Notes under the pieces: generated by a model
Database searches by the model: none
Told to the model about the DNA's origin: nothing
Seen by the model: only the letters and a program-made list of their open reading frames with translations
Assembly: GCA_052246295.1 (NCBI GenBank)
Contig: JBQQCO010000016.1
DNA from: Piscibacillus sp052246295
Lineage (GTDB): Bacteria; Bacillota; Bacilli; Bacillales; Alkalibacillaceae
Reading direction: 5' to 3' (one strand)
Length of the DNA: 64,000 nucleotides
Made by a program: the position numbers and the translations under genes
Part shown: positions 8,409 through 16,882 of the stretch, in pieces
How positions within the stretch are numbered: the first letter of the stretch is position 1
Layout: every line of letters starts with the position of its first letter

Positions 8409-9146
8409 TTATGTCGCCCCTTCTATTTCTTTTGATAATTCAATTTCATCCACGAAAGCAAATTTGAAATCGTAAATTTTCCACCTATTATGACAACTGT
8501 CAAGAACAGCAGAATAACTTAAAAAATTTTTACGTCCCGCTTCACGTGCTGAACGGTATTCTTCAATCACTTCACCTGTAGTAGGGTCCAATTTTGCTAC
8601 TGGACGGCTAGAGGATCTAAATCCAGTCTTTTTCCCTAATTCAACAGGCGTAATATAAGTTAGATTACCAGCGTAATTATCGGTTTTAATATTGTTTTTG
8701 TGGTAAACTCTCATACCTTCAGGACAAGGACCGATAAAATGATGAGCTACTAATCGATGAATAGCGTGATCTTTATATTTACCTTGAAATCGGCACTTAA
8801 CGTGTAACAAATTATTAGCTTGTTTACGAGGATACGGCATCATATACCGTTCAGCGCCGCGTTTATATATTCTCTTAACCCGGCCATAATTGGAAACTTT
8901 GAAATGATTATCAGAACCGTCAATCACTTTCCAGTATTCGTCTGGAAAAGTGACCTGGCTATACCACTCGTAACGTTGTTGTCTTGTGATATCCTCATCG
9001 ACAATATAGCAATCGATTGTGCGCAACTTTCCGCCTTTCGATTTAGCTTTCATTAAAGTGGATCTACTGGAGCCCGTTATTCCTTCAAGCGATGTGTAAT
9101 CTGTGGGTGTTAATATATTGGTTTTTGGATCATATAAATAAAGCAT
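8409..9146 (-). CDS. NUMOD4-HNH homing endonuclease
   Basis: 245-aa free-standing homing endonuclease. Domains in order: an N-terminal DNA-binding segment (1-60), NUMOD4 (WKVIDGSDNHFKVSNYGRVK, about 92-111), HNH_3 (IHRLVAHHFIGP and VYHKNNIKTDN, about 128-165), and a NUMOD1-like C-terminal module (PVAKLDPTTGEV onward). Such genes spread by cutting empty alleles and copying themselves in. It is inserted between mazG and the methyltransferase without disturbing either. No flanking intron or intein is visible. ATG 9146 has GAGGGTGA in front. Confidence 0.88.
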   Translation of the reverse strand: MLYLYDPKTNILTPTDYTSLEGITGSSRSTLMKAKSKGGKLRTIDCYIVDEDITRQQRYEWYSQVTFPDEYWKVIDGSDNHFKVSNYGRVKRIYKRGAERYMMPYPRKQANNLLHVKCRFQGKYKDHAIHRLVAHHFIGPCPEGMRVYHKNNIKTDNYAGNLTYITPVELGKKTGFRSSSRPVAKLDPTTGEVIEEYRSAREAGRKNFLSYSAVLDSCHNRWKIYDFKFAFVDEIELSKEIEGAT

Positions 9147-9161
9147 TTAATCACCCTCACT

Positions 9162-9614
9162 CTATTTCATAAATACTAACCAATGCGTTTTTGATCTTCT
9201 GTTACCAAACAAGGGTTTGTAATCAATCGCACTCAAAACCTCTTGCAATGAGACTTGATCTTCATTCCATTTAAAAATTAGTGTACCGTTCTTCTTTAGA
9301 ACTCTCATACATTCGTTAAACCCTTGCTGTATATCAAATTGCCAAAGATCGTCTAGTTTTCCGTATTTTTTTGCCAACCATGAATCTTCTCCAGCCTTTA
9401 GTAAATGTGGTGGATCAAATACAACTAAATAGAATGTTTCATCTTCAAAAGGCATGTTTCTGAAATCAGCGATTATATCAGGATTAACATTCAATGTTCG
9501 ACCATCACATAAAACATCTGTTAGCTCTCGGTTATCCATATATAAAGCGTCCTCATGCTCCTTATCGAACCAGAACATTTTAGAACCGCAACATGCATCC
9601 AAAACTCTTTTCAC
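9162..9614 (-). CDS. Phage class I SAM-dependent methyltransferase (putative DNA adenine type)
   Basis: 150-aa small methyltransferase. The N-terminal LDACCGS is a motif I-like SAM-binding loop, and FDPPHLL (about residues 87-93) is a DPP(Y/H)-type catalytic motif IV of amino-methyltransferases. No target-recognition domain is obvious, which is common for these short phage enzymes. It may protect phage DNA from restriction or regulate it by methylation (inference). GTG 9614 overlaps the stop of the 3D-domain gene. Confidence 0.75.
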   Translation of the reverse strand: MKRVLDACCGSKMFWFDKEHEDALYMDNRELTDVLCDGRTLNVNPDIIADFRNMPFEDETFYLVVFDPPHLLKAGEDSWLAKKYGKLDDLWQFDIQQGFNECMRVLKKNGTLIFKWNEDQVSLQEVLSAIDYKPLFGNRRSKTHWLVFMK

Positions 9615-10036
9615 TCAATCACCCTCACTTTCACGTCTCTTACACCCCATTGGTAAGCTTCATCTTCTGTCTCAACCAGCAAATCAATTTTGTTGCCTTG
9701 TATCGCTCCGCCAATGTCCAACGCCACAGCTTCTATTAATCTATTACCAGTGTCTATTTCTACTTTGCTATGAAGAGGAATTACATCTGGATCCACCGCG
9801 ATAATTCTTTGACCGTCTTTGTAAATCGAGCTACGTACATCAAAACCCGTGTACGTTCTACCAGTACATCCCTCACAAGTGGACGTATAGGCAGTTGCTT
9901 TAAAGTCCATCCATCTCGGTTCTTCATGTGATACTTGAATAATAGGCTCTGGTCTCAGTGGTGTTGGTATCACAGCTTCATTCGTAGTAGGATTCATAAT
10001 CATTAGAGCTAATGCTAGAGTCATATTATTGATCAC
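9611..10036 (-). CDS. 3D-domain protein (MltA-like)
   Basis: 141-aa protein with a C-terminal 3D (Asp-Asp-Asp) domain: AYTSTCEGCTG, IIAVDPDVIPL and LDIGGAIQGNKIDLLV carry the conserved residues. 3D domains resemble lytic transglycosylase MltA and occur in Bacillus cell-wall proteins such as YocH and in phage proteins such as YorM. A short hydrophobic N-terminus (residues 3-14) might be a signal or anchor. The start is GTG 10036, overlapping the previous stop by four bases; ATG 10024 is an alternative. Its role inside a replication operon is unclear. Confidence 0.8.
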   Translation of the reverse strand: MINNMTLALALMIMNPTTNEAVIPTPLRPEPIIQVSHEEPRWMDFKATAYTSTCEGCTGRTYTGFDVRSSIYKDGQRIIAVDPDVIPLHSKVEIDTGNRLIEAVALDIGGAIQGNKIDLLVETEDEAYQWGVRDVKVRVIE

Positions 10037-10209
10037 TGCTTTCTTTGTTTCTCATTCTTGATTATTTTTTCTTCAAAGTTATAAAAAAGTTCCATAACAT
10101 TGTCTGATTGTCTACATTTCGGGCAATGTAATAAATAATCAATTGATTCATTACTGCTCACTTCTACAACAATGTTGCAACATTGGGCAAGGAATGATTT
10201 AGTATTCAT
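10033..10209 (-). CDS. Small Cys-rich (zinc-ribbon-like) phage protein
   Basis: 58-aa protein. Two cysteine pairs, QCC near residue 10 and CPKC at 29-32, suggest a bound zinc. ATG 10209 overlaps the upstream stop as ATGA, and its own stop overlaps the start of the 3D-domain gene as GTGA. This perfect fit in an operon supports it being real. Function unknown. Confidence 0.6.
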   Translation of the reverse strand: MNTKSFLAQCCNIVVEVSSNESIDYLLHCPKCRQSDNVMELFYNFEEKIIKNEKQRKQ

Positions 10210-10601
10210 TGATGATCACCATCTAAAGCTTGACGTGCTTTTTCGCCACTATCATATTTGATAGGTTCGTGTCTTGGGTGCGCTGCTCCCATTGATATAT
10301 TTACACCCAATTGATAAGTTTTTTTATCAGCATAAAACTCTAGAGCTTCACGATAGCGTTGGTTTTGTTCTAGCAACTTCCCACAATCTCGAATCGTTTC
10401 TTGATGACTTCCACCCATCTTTTGACGTTGCTCATCTAACTTTTGGACTAGTGTTTCTAATTCCTCAACACGTTCAGCTTGTCGGACTAATTCCCAATAA
10501 TCTTCAGGCGACAATTCATAGCTGATTAATTCATCTGTAATACCATCTTGATTTATAAGAACTCGATTTTTAATTCCTTCCAACCGTTCTTTATCTTCCA
10601 T
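10206..10601 (-). CDS. Hypothetical phage protein with central coiled coil
   Basis: 131-aa acidic protein. Residues 30-85 (ELVRQAERVEELETLVQ and following) look like a coiled coil. The C-terminal part (SGEKARQALDGDH) resembles the tails of small phage proteins of unknown function in Bacillus phages. AGGAGGGA precedes ATG 10601. Confidence 0.65.
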   Translation of the reverse strand: MEDKERLEGIKNRVLINQDGITDELISYELSPEDYWELVRQAERVEELETLVQKLDEQRQKMGGSHQETIRDCGKLLEQNQRYREALEFYADKKTYQLGVNISMGAAHPRHEPIKYDSGEKARQALDGDHQ

Positions 10602-10611
10602 GTCTTCCCTC

Positions 10612-10683
10612 CTATTTCTTAGGTCTCTGTAGGTATAAACACGTCCCTATCAGAACCGCTACACTTGCTATTGCTAGTAACAT
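10612..10683 (-). CDS. 23-aa membrane mini-protein
   Basis: Sequence MLLAIASVAVLIGTCLYL then a short basic tail: one membrane helix. A strong ribosome binding site (AAGGAG, 7 bases before ATG 10683) and a stop that overlaps the Shine-Dalgarno region of the next gene support it. Function unknown. Confidence 0.55.
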   Translation of the reverse strand: MLLAIASVAVLIGTCLYLQRPKK

Positions 10684-10704
10684 GCTAGAAACTCCTTTCC
10701 GACT

Positions 10705-11121
10705 CTAATAATCTATAATTTCCGCACGTGGAAAAAAGTCTTTATTCTCTACGATTTCCTTCGTTAAATGAGAGATATCAAACAATCTCATCTCACCTTT
10801 TACCGATGGTTTTTCATAATAGATTACCAGGCAGCGATCCTGAAGTTCACATTGAACTGAAAAACCTTTTAACTTTTTGATGAGTTGTCCATAGACTTTA
10901 TAATTTATAATGATATGGCCAACTTTAACTGGAGCCATCTGTGATACTTTAAAACGGTCTAAAAACGCATCCCATTTATCTAGGTATGATTGCTGCTGAT
11001 CCGTTCTCTTAGAATGATGGGTACCCTTTCTAAACTGAGATAACCTTGACCGTATTTGTTTTAACAAAAGTTTCATTTCTTCTTTAGACTCATCTAACGA
11101 CCCTTCAACAATTTCAAGCAA
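10705..11121 (-). CDS. Hypothetical phage protein
   Basis: 138-aa basic protein of unknown function between the DNA polymerase and small genes. The N-terminal third (residues 10-50) is helical and charged; the C-terminal part (LVIYYEKPSVKGEMRLFDIS) looks beta-rich. The start is a TTG at 11121 with AGAGGTG seven bases upstream; no ATG offers a better site. Confidence 0.6.
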   Translation of the reverse strand: MLEIVEGSLDESKEEMKLLLKQIRSRLSQFRKGTHHSKRTDQQQSYLDKWDAFLDRFKVSQMAPVKVGHIIINYKVYGQLIKKLKGFSVQCELQDRCLVIYYEKPSVKGEMRLFDISHLTKEIVENKDFFPRAEIIDY

Positions 11122-11133
11122 TCTATAACACCT

Positions 11134-13119
11134 CTAATCTTTCATATAGAATTCAGATTCAAACCCGTCACTGTTAAGCGGTAAGCCTTCAGCCCAATCG
11201 AGCGGGAGACTCATGATCCGTTCAACATCTTCTAATGCGTTATCGTCGTCTTGAGGTACTTCTACGACAACTTCATCATGCACGTGCATCACCACTTTAT
11301 AACCTTCGAGTTCAAGACGTTTCATTGAAATGGCTAGGATATCTCGAGCTGTAGCCTGTACAATATTCTCCACCCATTTACCTCCATAACTTTCAACACG
11401 TGCCCACTTATTCTTTTCATTCAATCCGTAATGCGCAACTGCTGGTCGCCCGAATTTATTTTCTTTGATGTGAGGTTTAGCGTAAGCTAGGCTTCGTCCA
11501 CTCGGTAAATCGATAAATAAAAAACCTCGGTCCCTCCGAAATGTTAACCCGTGCGTTTTAACAATTTTTTTATCCCTGACAGCTCTAAGTGCTGCATCAT
11601 CACAGGCGTACCAAAACTTCACGATATTAGGGTTAGCTTCACGCCATTTATCTACTAGTGGCCGTAATTCACTTTCATCCATTCCCATATCTAAAGCGCC
11701 CATACTAATGAGGGCACCAGGACCACCTTGATAACCTAATGCTAATTCTGCTACTTTACCTCTCTGTCTTTCATCTGATCCTTTGGTAATCTGTTCAATT
11801 GGAATCTTGAACATCTGACTAGCAGATGCTTCATAAATCTTTCCATGAGTTTCAAAAACATTGAGTCGCCACTTTTCGGCTGCATACCAGGCAATAACTC
11901 GAGCCTCAATTGCTGAGAAATCTGAGACAATAAATTTATATCCTGGTGACGGAATAAAACATGTTCTAACTAATTGACTGAGGATATTTTGACGTGATTC
12001 TGAATAGATTAAATCAAGGCCTTCAAAATCATGATTCTTAATCAATTCACGAGCAACACCTATACGTTTTAAACTCATTTTATTTTTAGTCAGGTTTTGA
12101 ACCTGAACACCTCGTCCTGCCCATCGGCCCGTTTTAGATGCACCGTAAAACTGTAAAATCCCTCTAACACGACCGTCAGAACATACCATGTCTTTCATTT
12201 TGCTATATTTTTTGACACTGCTTTTAGACAATTCTTGGCGACACTTCAAGGCTTCATGGATTGGTCCTTCTTTATAATGATCAAGTTGAGCTTCAACAGT
12301 TGCCTTTTGGAGGTTAGGCATGTTGGCACCTTGTTGATTCAGCCATTCGAGTAATTGCGAAGGACTGTTTGGGTTCTCTAAACCGGTAATGTTAACGGCC
12401 TTTTGCATGATGGACTCTTTAGTTTCCTTATCACACTGGACAGCACCGTCCATCAACTTTACGTCTAGCGCAACGCCTCGATCATTAATCTGTTGATCTA
12501 TAGACCAAAGTTCTTGTTCATGATCAGGAACTTCGAAATTATCAATGACTTTACGAATCGCTCTCTCCGTATCAACGTCTTGAATACAGTAGTTCATAAA
12601 CTGTTCCCAACGTTCCGGATCATGTTCAGGTAGGTTTCTTGTTCGCCCACCGTTAGCCTTTGTTGGTTTACAAGGTTTTGAGAAATAGTTTATTAAATGG
12701 GTACCCGCTGTATCTTTTTGCTCGTCAAGCTTTAACACTTCTGCTACTTGTCCGAGTGCAGCAGGCAATCCGATTCGTGTAGAATCAACCATTGTACAAC
12801 GCCACTGTTTTGGGTCAGCATTAATATTGAAATAACTCATTAAACAAACACGTTCGAAGTTAGCATTGTGGGCTGTTTTGATGATGTTTGGATCTGTTAA
12901 CGCTTTAAGTAGAAAGTAATAATCATCTCCCATATCTGAATCTTCAAATTCAGGCTGGTCTCTAAGAGTCATATCTATAATTCTGACTGGCTCATCATCA
13001 ACTGCAAAAGCAATCATTAATATTTCAAAACTTTCATGTTCGGCGTAACGATAAGCACCTACTTTTTTAAGATCCAATTCACAATAGGTTTCGATATCTA
13101 TACTTAATGTTTTTGGCAT
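11134..13119 (-). CDS. Phage DNA polymerase, family A, with 3'-5' exonuclease
   Basis: 661-aa replicative polymerase. The N-terminus has the DnaQ/RNase D-like exonuclease motif SIDIETY (residues 6-12), AHNANFE (motif II) and a later YCIQDVDTE (motif III). The C-terminal polymerase shows motif A (FSAIEARVIAW), motif B-like KVAELALGYQGG and motif C (MHVHDEVVVE). No 5'-3' exonuclease domain is present, as is typical for phage enzymes. Together with the VapE primase-helicase, SSB-like protein and nucleases it gives the phage nearly its own replication machinery. ATG 13119 follows AAAGGTTGA. Confidence 0.93.
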   Translation of the reverse strand: MPKTLSIDIETYCELDLKKVGAYRYAEHESFEILMIAFAVDDEPVRIIDMTLRDQPEFEDSDMGDDYYFLLKALTDPNIIKTAHNANFERVCLMSYFNINADPKQWRCTMVDSTRIGLPAALGQVAEVLKLDEQKDTAGTHLINYFSKPCKPTKANGGRTRNLPEHDPERWEQFMNYCIQDVDTERAIRKVIDNFEVPDHEQELWSIDQQINDRGVALDVKLMDGAVQCDKETKESIMQKAVNITGLENPNSPSQLLEWLNQQGANMPNLQKATVEAQLDHYKEGPIHEALKCRQELSKSSVKKYSKMKDMVCSDGRVRGILQFYGASKTGRWAGRGVQVQNLTKNKMSLKRIGVARELIKNHDFEGLDLIYSESRQNILSQLVRTCFIPSPGYKFIVSDFSAIEARVIAWYAAEKWRLNVFETHGKIYEASASQMFKIPIEQITKGSDERQRGKVAELALGYQGGPGALISMGALDMGMDESELRPLVDKWREANPNIVKFWYACDDAALRAVRDKKIVKTHGLTFRRDRGFLFIDLPSGRSLAYAKPHIKENKFGRPAVAHYGLNEKNKWARVESYGGKWVENIVQATARDILAISMKRLELEGYKVVMHVHDEVVVEVPQDDDNALEDVERIMSLPLDWAEGLPLNSDGFESEFYMKD

Positions 13120-13173
13120 TCAATCAACCTTTCAGGTAAAGCAAAGGGGACTCATTAAAGCCCCCATGCTCTG

Positions 13174-13716
13174 TTAAATTAAATCGTCTTCTTCGGTTTC
13201 GAGTTCGTCGAATTCATCTTCAGCTGCAGCACGGCCACCTAGGAACTCACCATCAGCCCACTTTTGAACGTTATTTAAACCTGCAGCAATACCTTTATTT
13301 CCATTAACATTAAAAGCATAGAAATTAATAGATACACGAACATAACATCCGCTATATACAACCGTAGAATCTGTAACCTTTATTTTGTTTTGATCGACAA
13401 CGCCTGGTGCTTGTTTGCTTGTTGCATTAATAAAATAGCTGTCGGCATACGCCTCATCATCACGCTCTTCATCCCCATCACGTAATGGCGTTTTAAGGTT
13501 TTTAGGGATTTTACCACCAAATTTAGCTTTACCTTCCTCTTTAGCCTCTTCAATCGCTTCTTCAATTAATTTAATCGTTTTAGTGTCAGACTTTGGAATG
13601 ATGATTGACATGGAATATTTCTCATCATCTCCATCATTGATCGCCTTCGGTTCAAAAATATTGACATAGCTTGCACGTACTTTACCTGTAATAACCTTTG
13701 TTCCATCTCGTTTCAT
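13174..13716 (-). CDS. DUF2815 phage single-stranded DNA-binding protein
   Basis: 180-aa protein of the DUF2815 family, thought to be OB-fold ssDNA-binding proteins of phages. The pattern VRASYVNIFEPKAIN at the N-terminus, PLRDGDEERDDEAY in the middle and SGCYVRVSINFYAF near residue 125 is typical. The very acidic C-terminus (ELETEEDDLI) resembles SSB tails that recruit partner enzymes. It sits between the polymerase and the DUF2800 nuclease. ATG 13716 follows GGGAGAGA. Confidence 0.85.
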   Translation of the reverse strand: MKRDGTKVITGKVRASYVNIFEPKAINDGDDEKYSMSIIIPKSDTKTIKLIEEAIEEAKEEGKAKFGGKIPKNLKTPLRDGDEERDDEAYADSYFINATSKQAPGVVDQNKIKVTDSTVVYSGCYVRVSINFYAFNVNGNKGIAAGLNNVQKWADGEFLGGRAAAEDEFDELETEEDDLI

Positions 13717-13739
13717 AGAAAAATCTCTCCCTTTATAAA

Positions 13740-14915
13740 TTAGTTTTTAATTTCATCAAACTCATCTTCAGCTTTAACTGCTAGAGCCGGGCGTTTATCC
13801 GACTCAGGTACTAATGTTGGTTTTCCTGGCGGTTTAACAATATAATCACTCAGTATCTCTTCCACTGTTTTCTTACCTATGGCTTTTTCAAGCTTAGAAA
13901 TCGGTAGAACTTTTTCAACTACAAATTTATCTTTAGGGTAATCCTGTTCAAGAATTTCTTTAATCTTATCTTCATCGGTATATTTACGATTGCTTCGTCC
14001 CTCTACTAGCTTCCAACCGTCAAACTCAGCACCGTCTGTTGCTTTACTTAAAGCCCAATCTTGAACATCTTTTGCCCATTTTTGTAGCTCATCTGCTTGG
14101 AACAACACTTCTGAAATCTCTTCTTTAGATAATAAATGAGGATCCTTAAATTTATTTGGGATGTTCAAGTTAGCTTCTGCCCTCGCACGGCAGGTATGTT
14201 TGATTTTACAAAAACGACAATGCTCTCCGGGAACAAACTCACCTTCGCCATTCCAGGCTTTTTCAGCCCGAGGCTTAACGTAGTTTTCACCCCACTGCTT
14301 TAATTCTTCTACTGACATGTGATCTGAAGATACGTTGTTTAGACGAGGTTGAATGATGGTCATAATGACCTCTTTAACATCTTCAATCATGTCGAATATG
14401 GATAAGGCACCAAGTGCGTATAATCTTAGTTGCGGATTTCCAACTGCTGAAACCTCAATCCCTTTTCCGAATTTCAAATCGATAATTTCAAGAACGCCAC
14501 CATTAAACGTTACTACATCACCCGTCCCAAATGATTCTGGAACGTAATCGCTAAGGTCTAACCTCTCTTCAAACATTAAAGTTGGCTGGGTTTCAGCCCT
14601 TGCTTTTGCTTCATTTATACGTTCCTGGACTAATTCAACGTACTCTTTAACGTAGTCGTGCAATTCATCAGAGTAATATTCATTCTCTTTCATCTTCTTC
14701 AGTTCAATATTGAACTTACGCTTCGACATCCCTTGGTAGAGGTGGGCAAAGTGTAATTCAGACAATTCATGAGCGAATGTTCCCTCTTCTGCATAAACAC
14801 TTGTTTTATCCTCAATGCCTTTCTCTGCAGATGGAGCAGCTGTACAAACCAGCCAACGATGAGCTCCAGATGCAGAGAGGATGGCGTGATCACGTTCAGC
14901 ATGATTGACACTCAT
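13740..14915 (-). CDS. DUF2800 phage nuclease (RecB/Cas4-like)
   Basis: 391-aa protein of the DUF2800 family. The N-terminus (SASGAHRWLVCTAAPSAEKG) carries a conserved cysteine; the middle has EIIDLKFGKG with the D and K of a PD-(D/E)XK nuclease core; and CRFCKIKHTC (about residues 232-241) supplies the cysteines for a 4Fe-4S cluster like those of AddB/Cas4. It probably resects DNA ends for phage recombination beside the SSB-like protein. ATG 14915 overlaps the previous stop as ATGA. Confidence 0.82.
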   Translation of the reverse strand: MSVNHAERDHAILSASGAHRWLVCTAAPSAEKGIEDKTSVYAEEGTFAHELSELHFAHLYQGMSKRKFNIELKKMKENEYYSDELHDYVKEYVELVQERINEAKARAETQPTLMFEERLDLSDYVPESFGTGDVVTFNGGVLEIIDLKFGKGIEVSAVGNPQLRLYALGALSIFDMIEDVKEVIMTIIQPRLNNVSSDHMSVEELKQWGENYVKPRAEKAWNGEGEFVPGEHCRFCKIKHTCRARAEANLNIPNKFKDPHLLSKEEISEVLFQADELQKWAKDVQDWALSKATDGAEFDGWKLVEGRSNRKYTDEDKIKEILEQDYPKDKFVVEKVLPISKLEKAIGKKTVEEILSDYIVKPPGKPTLVPESDKRPALAVKAEDEFDEIKN

Positions 14916-15289
14916 GACAAGTTCTCCTCAACAAACTTCATATATTCGTCATAGTGCTCTTCTGGTAATTCACTCACTTTAGATACACCTTTTTCATCTA
15001 AGAACGATTTAAGTAACTGTCTATTTTCTTTATCAGCTTGAATGAATTCACGCGTTTTAGTCGTTACAGTATCTAAGCTATATTGTGATTTAGGCTTATC
15101 CTCTTTCTTATTTTTAGAGGAGGATTTTTTTGGCTTGTCCTCTTTTTTAGTTTTAGTTGTTGGTTCAGGCTTAGCCGATTCTTCAGTAGAACTAACTGAC
15201 GTAGGAATGGATTGATTTTCAAGACTTTCAGCTAAACGGTTAATGGCTGAAGCTAAATCTGGCGCTTCAATCGTTAATTTAATATCCAT
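14912..15289 (-). CDS. Hypothetical phage protein with Lys-rich linker
   Basis: 125-aa protein with a short folded N-terminus (1-25), a disordered Lys/Ser/Glu/Pro-rich linker (about 35-70, with a repeated KKEDKPK) and a helical C-terminus (SQYSLDTVTTKTREFIQ onward). The gene is always seen next to DUF2800/DUF2815 genes in comparable phages (from memory), so a partner role in recombination or replication is likely but unproven. ATG 15289 follows AAGGGAGAGA. Confidence 0.65.
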   Translation of the reverse strand: MDIKLTIEAPDLASAINRLAESLENQSIPTSVSSTEESAKPEPTTKTKKEDKPKKSSSKNKKEDKPKSQYSLDTVTTKTREFIQADKENRQLLKSFLDEKGVSKVSELPEEHYDEYMKFVEENLS

Positions 15290-15357
15290 TTATCTCTCCC
15301 TTTCTTGTTAAAAAATTGATTTTAGGATAAACTGTTTCTTAAATAGGTTTTTTCTAA

Positions 15358-15400
15358 TGCCCGCTATCTAAGTTGCCGCTTAGAAAGTGGGTTTTTTATT
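15358..15400 (+). terminator. Terminator-like hairpin on the strand opposite the operon
   Basis: On the plus strand CCCGCTATCTAAG, loop TTGCCG, then CTTAGAAAGTGGG (one mismatch, one wobble), followed by TTTTTTATTT. All local genes run leftward, so the U-run serves only a rightward transcript. On the minus strand the hairpin has no U-run downstream. Confidence 0.5.
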
Positions 15401-15665
15401 TGGTCCATAATTCTTGAAGTTTTCTTTCAAGATGTTTAATTTTGGTCTGTGTTTCTTGAACATACAAAGTTTTCATAGCATCTGTTAGATTTCCAGTTGT
15501 TGATTTAAAAATGACTTCGTTGTTCCAAGTTTGAAACTTAACAACATCTACCTGATTAATACACTCAAGATTTTCTTTTAGTTTATTAATTTCAGATATA
15601 ATATCTAAGGTGTCTTTTGCATCTACTTCCAACTGATTCAGCTCTGTTTGTTTCAATGACCTCAC
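15396..15665 (-). CDS. Hypothetical phage protein (coiled coil)
   Basis: 89-aa, mostly helical protein (EINKLKENLECINQ and KIKHLERKLQELW). The start is either GTG 15665 or the TTG at 15656, which is better spaced from AAAGGGC. Unknown function in the early operon. Confidence 0.55.
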   Translation of the reverse strand: MRSLKQTELNQLEVDAKDTLDIISEINKLKENLECINQVDVVKFQTWNNEVIFKSTTGNLTDAMKTLYVQETQTKIKHLERKLQELWTK

Positions 15666-15676
15666 GCCCTTTCAAA

Positions 15677-15901
15677 TTAATCTTTTGCGTCTAGTTTCAT
15701 AGCGCCGATATATTCTAAGATTTCTCGAGCATCTTCACTTAAATTGTGAGCTCCCACAAATTCATCATTGCCTAATATATAAATCTCCTCATCCATAAAA
15801 ACTTCATTACCGAGCAGATCGGTACCGTAGATTTCACGTTTTTCAACATATCCTTTGTCACGTACTTTTGTGACATCTGGATGCTCTAACTCTTTTGTCA
15901 T
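15677..15901 (-). CDS. Hypothetical phage protein, possibly YqaI-like
   Basis: 74-aa acidic protein. The string YGTDLLGNEVFMDEEIYIL and the final LSEDAREILEYIGA recall YqaI-type proteins of the B. subtilis skin element, but I cannot confirm this. AAAGGGTGG precedes ATG 15901. Confidence 0.6.
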   Translation of the reverse strand: MTKELEHPDVTKVRDKGYVEKREIYGTDLLGNEVFMDEEIYILGNDEFVGAHNLSEDAREILEYIGAMKLDAKD

Positions 15902-15916
15902 AGCGACCCACCCTTT

Positions 15917-16183
15917 CTACTTATTCACGCGATACATCAAATGGTGCGCTTGGACACCTTGCGCTTTCATCTCTTCAGCAAACTGTTCCAATTGATGACT
16001 GACCTCAATTTTGGCTTGTAAATCCATAGCTTCATGAAACGATTTGTGCAGCACTTTCATAAACCCCTTAGCCTGCTCGTAATCTTTGTAACGCTGAGCA
16101 ATGCTAGCGCGATCTAACAAATATTTCATACCGGCCATTTGACGTTCCAGTTGTTCTTCTAGAGAAAAATGCGATTGTGACAA
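15917..16183 (-). CDS. Hypothetical helical phage protein
   Basis: About 88 aa, predicted all-helical (FSLEEQLERQMAGMKYLLD and following). The start was moved to the TTG at 16183 because AGGGAGAG lies about 10 bases before it; the longer frame to 16213 begins at another TTG with no ribosome binding site. Function unknown. Confidence 0.5.
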   Translation of the reverse strand: MSQSHFSLEEQLERQMAGMKYLLDRASIAQRYKDYEQAKGFMKVLHKSFHEAMDLQAKIEVSHQLEQFAEEMKAQGVQAHHLMYRVNK

Positions 16184-16218
16184 TAAAATCACTCTCCCTA
16201 TTGAAATATGCAATTTAA

Positions 16219-16434
16219 CTAACCCACCACTTTCGGGGTCAATGATTTAACACGGTTGTACATACGTTTAGCTCTTACATCATTTTTAAGGTCATAAGCT
16301 TCTTCCAGGTCACGTTTTAATAGCTCGAAACGTTCTAATTTCATCTGATCACTGTCCATCGATAAAATGTCTTCAATCCGATTGTCTAACCTTATCCATT
16401 CTGCCCAAGTCATTTTTGCGGTTACTGAACTCAT
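16219..16434 (-). CDS. Hypothetical phage protein
   Basis: 71-aa helical protein of unknown function (MTWAEWIRLDNRIEDIL, then LLKRDLEEAYDLKND). ATG 16434 overlaps the upstream stop as ATGA and uses GAGGTGAAA, so it belongs to the early operon behind the helix-turn-helix gene. Confidence 0.6.
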   Translation of the reverse strand: MSSVTAKMTWAEWIRLDNRIEDILSMDSDQMKLERFELLKRDLEEAYDLKNDVRAKRMYNRVKSLTPKVVG

Positions 16435-16631
16435 AAAGATTTCACCTCGCTTTCTGTTTTAGGTATATAAGGATATTTCTCATGAAAATAAAGAATCGGT
16501 ATTTTGCCTTGTTCAATGTAATAGCCCTTTTGTTCCAATTCTTTGTTCATCTGCTGTATGCGGTAATATGCTGTTCGTTGTGAACATTGTAATAAGTCCG
16601 CTATATCATCAGCGTTATAAAAATGTTTCAA
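16431..16631 (-). CDS. Small helix-turn-helix protein (excisionase/MerR-like)
   Basis: About 66 aa. Residues after the start read HFYNADDIADLLQCSQRTAY, a winged-helix or MerR-like DNA-binding start typical of small phage regulators and excisionases. The TTG at 16631 is preferred because GGGAGGTG precedes it; a GTG three codons upstream touches the Shine-Dalgarno. Position directly after the Cro-like gene suggests a role in the lysogeny switch or excision. Confidence 0.62.
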   Translation of the reverse strand: MKHFYNADDIADLLQCSQRTAYYRIQQMNKELEQKGYYIEQGKIPILYFHEKYPYIPKTESEVKSL

Positions 16632-16636
16632 CAGGG

Positions 16637-16834
16637 TCACCTCCCGTTAACTTGATGCATACCCAAAAATTCCGCTATTCGCTCTTTGTACTTCGTACCA
16701 TTTCTAGTACCTTTAAAAATCTCAGACACGTAAGTTGTAGATACACCTAATTCGTTTGCGAGTTCAGTCATGGTAATCCCTTTTAGCAACATTATCTTTC
16801 TAGCTTCAGCACCGAACTCTGTATAGTTAGACAT
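16637..16834 (-). CDS. Cro-like phage regulator (XRE helix-turn-helix)
   Basis: 65-aa protein that is essentially one helix-turn-helix (KGITMTELANELGVSTTYVS, then EIFKGTRNG). It is the first gene of the leftward early operon and faces the rightward repressor, which is the Cro position. It would bind the operators in 16835-17102 and shut off the repressor. ATG 16834 follows GGGTGATTG. The leader of its transcript is about 180 bases and is antisense to the candidate small RNA. Confidence 0.82.
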   Translation of the reverse strand: MSNYTEFGAEARKIMLLKGITMTELANELGVSTTYVSEIFKGTRNGTKYKERIAEFLGMHQVNGR

Positions 16835-16869
16835 TTACAATCACCCACTTTCATTTATTGTAAAATTTT

Positions 16870-16882
16870 CAGCTTAGTTATT
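16870..16882. repeat. Inverted repeat flanking the immunity region (left copy)
   Basis: CAGCTTAGTTATT is repeated exactly, inverted, as AATAACTAAGCTG at 17000-17012. The left copy touches the -35 of the rightward promoter; the right copy lies just inside the start of the leftward transcript. They may be repressor or Cro binding sites, or pair in the leader RNA of the leftward transcript. Confidence 0.6.

Noticed and set aside
8409..9146. Homing endonuclease as part of an intron or intein
   Set aside because: Flanking genes are intact and continuous; it is a free-standing gene.
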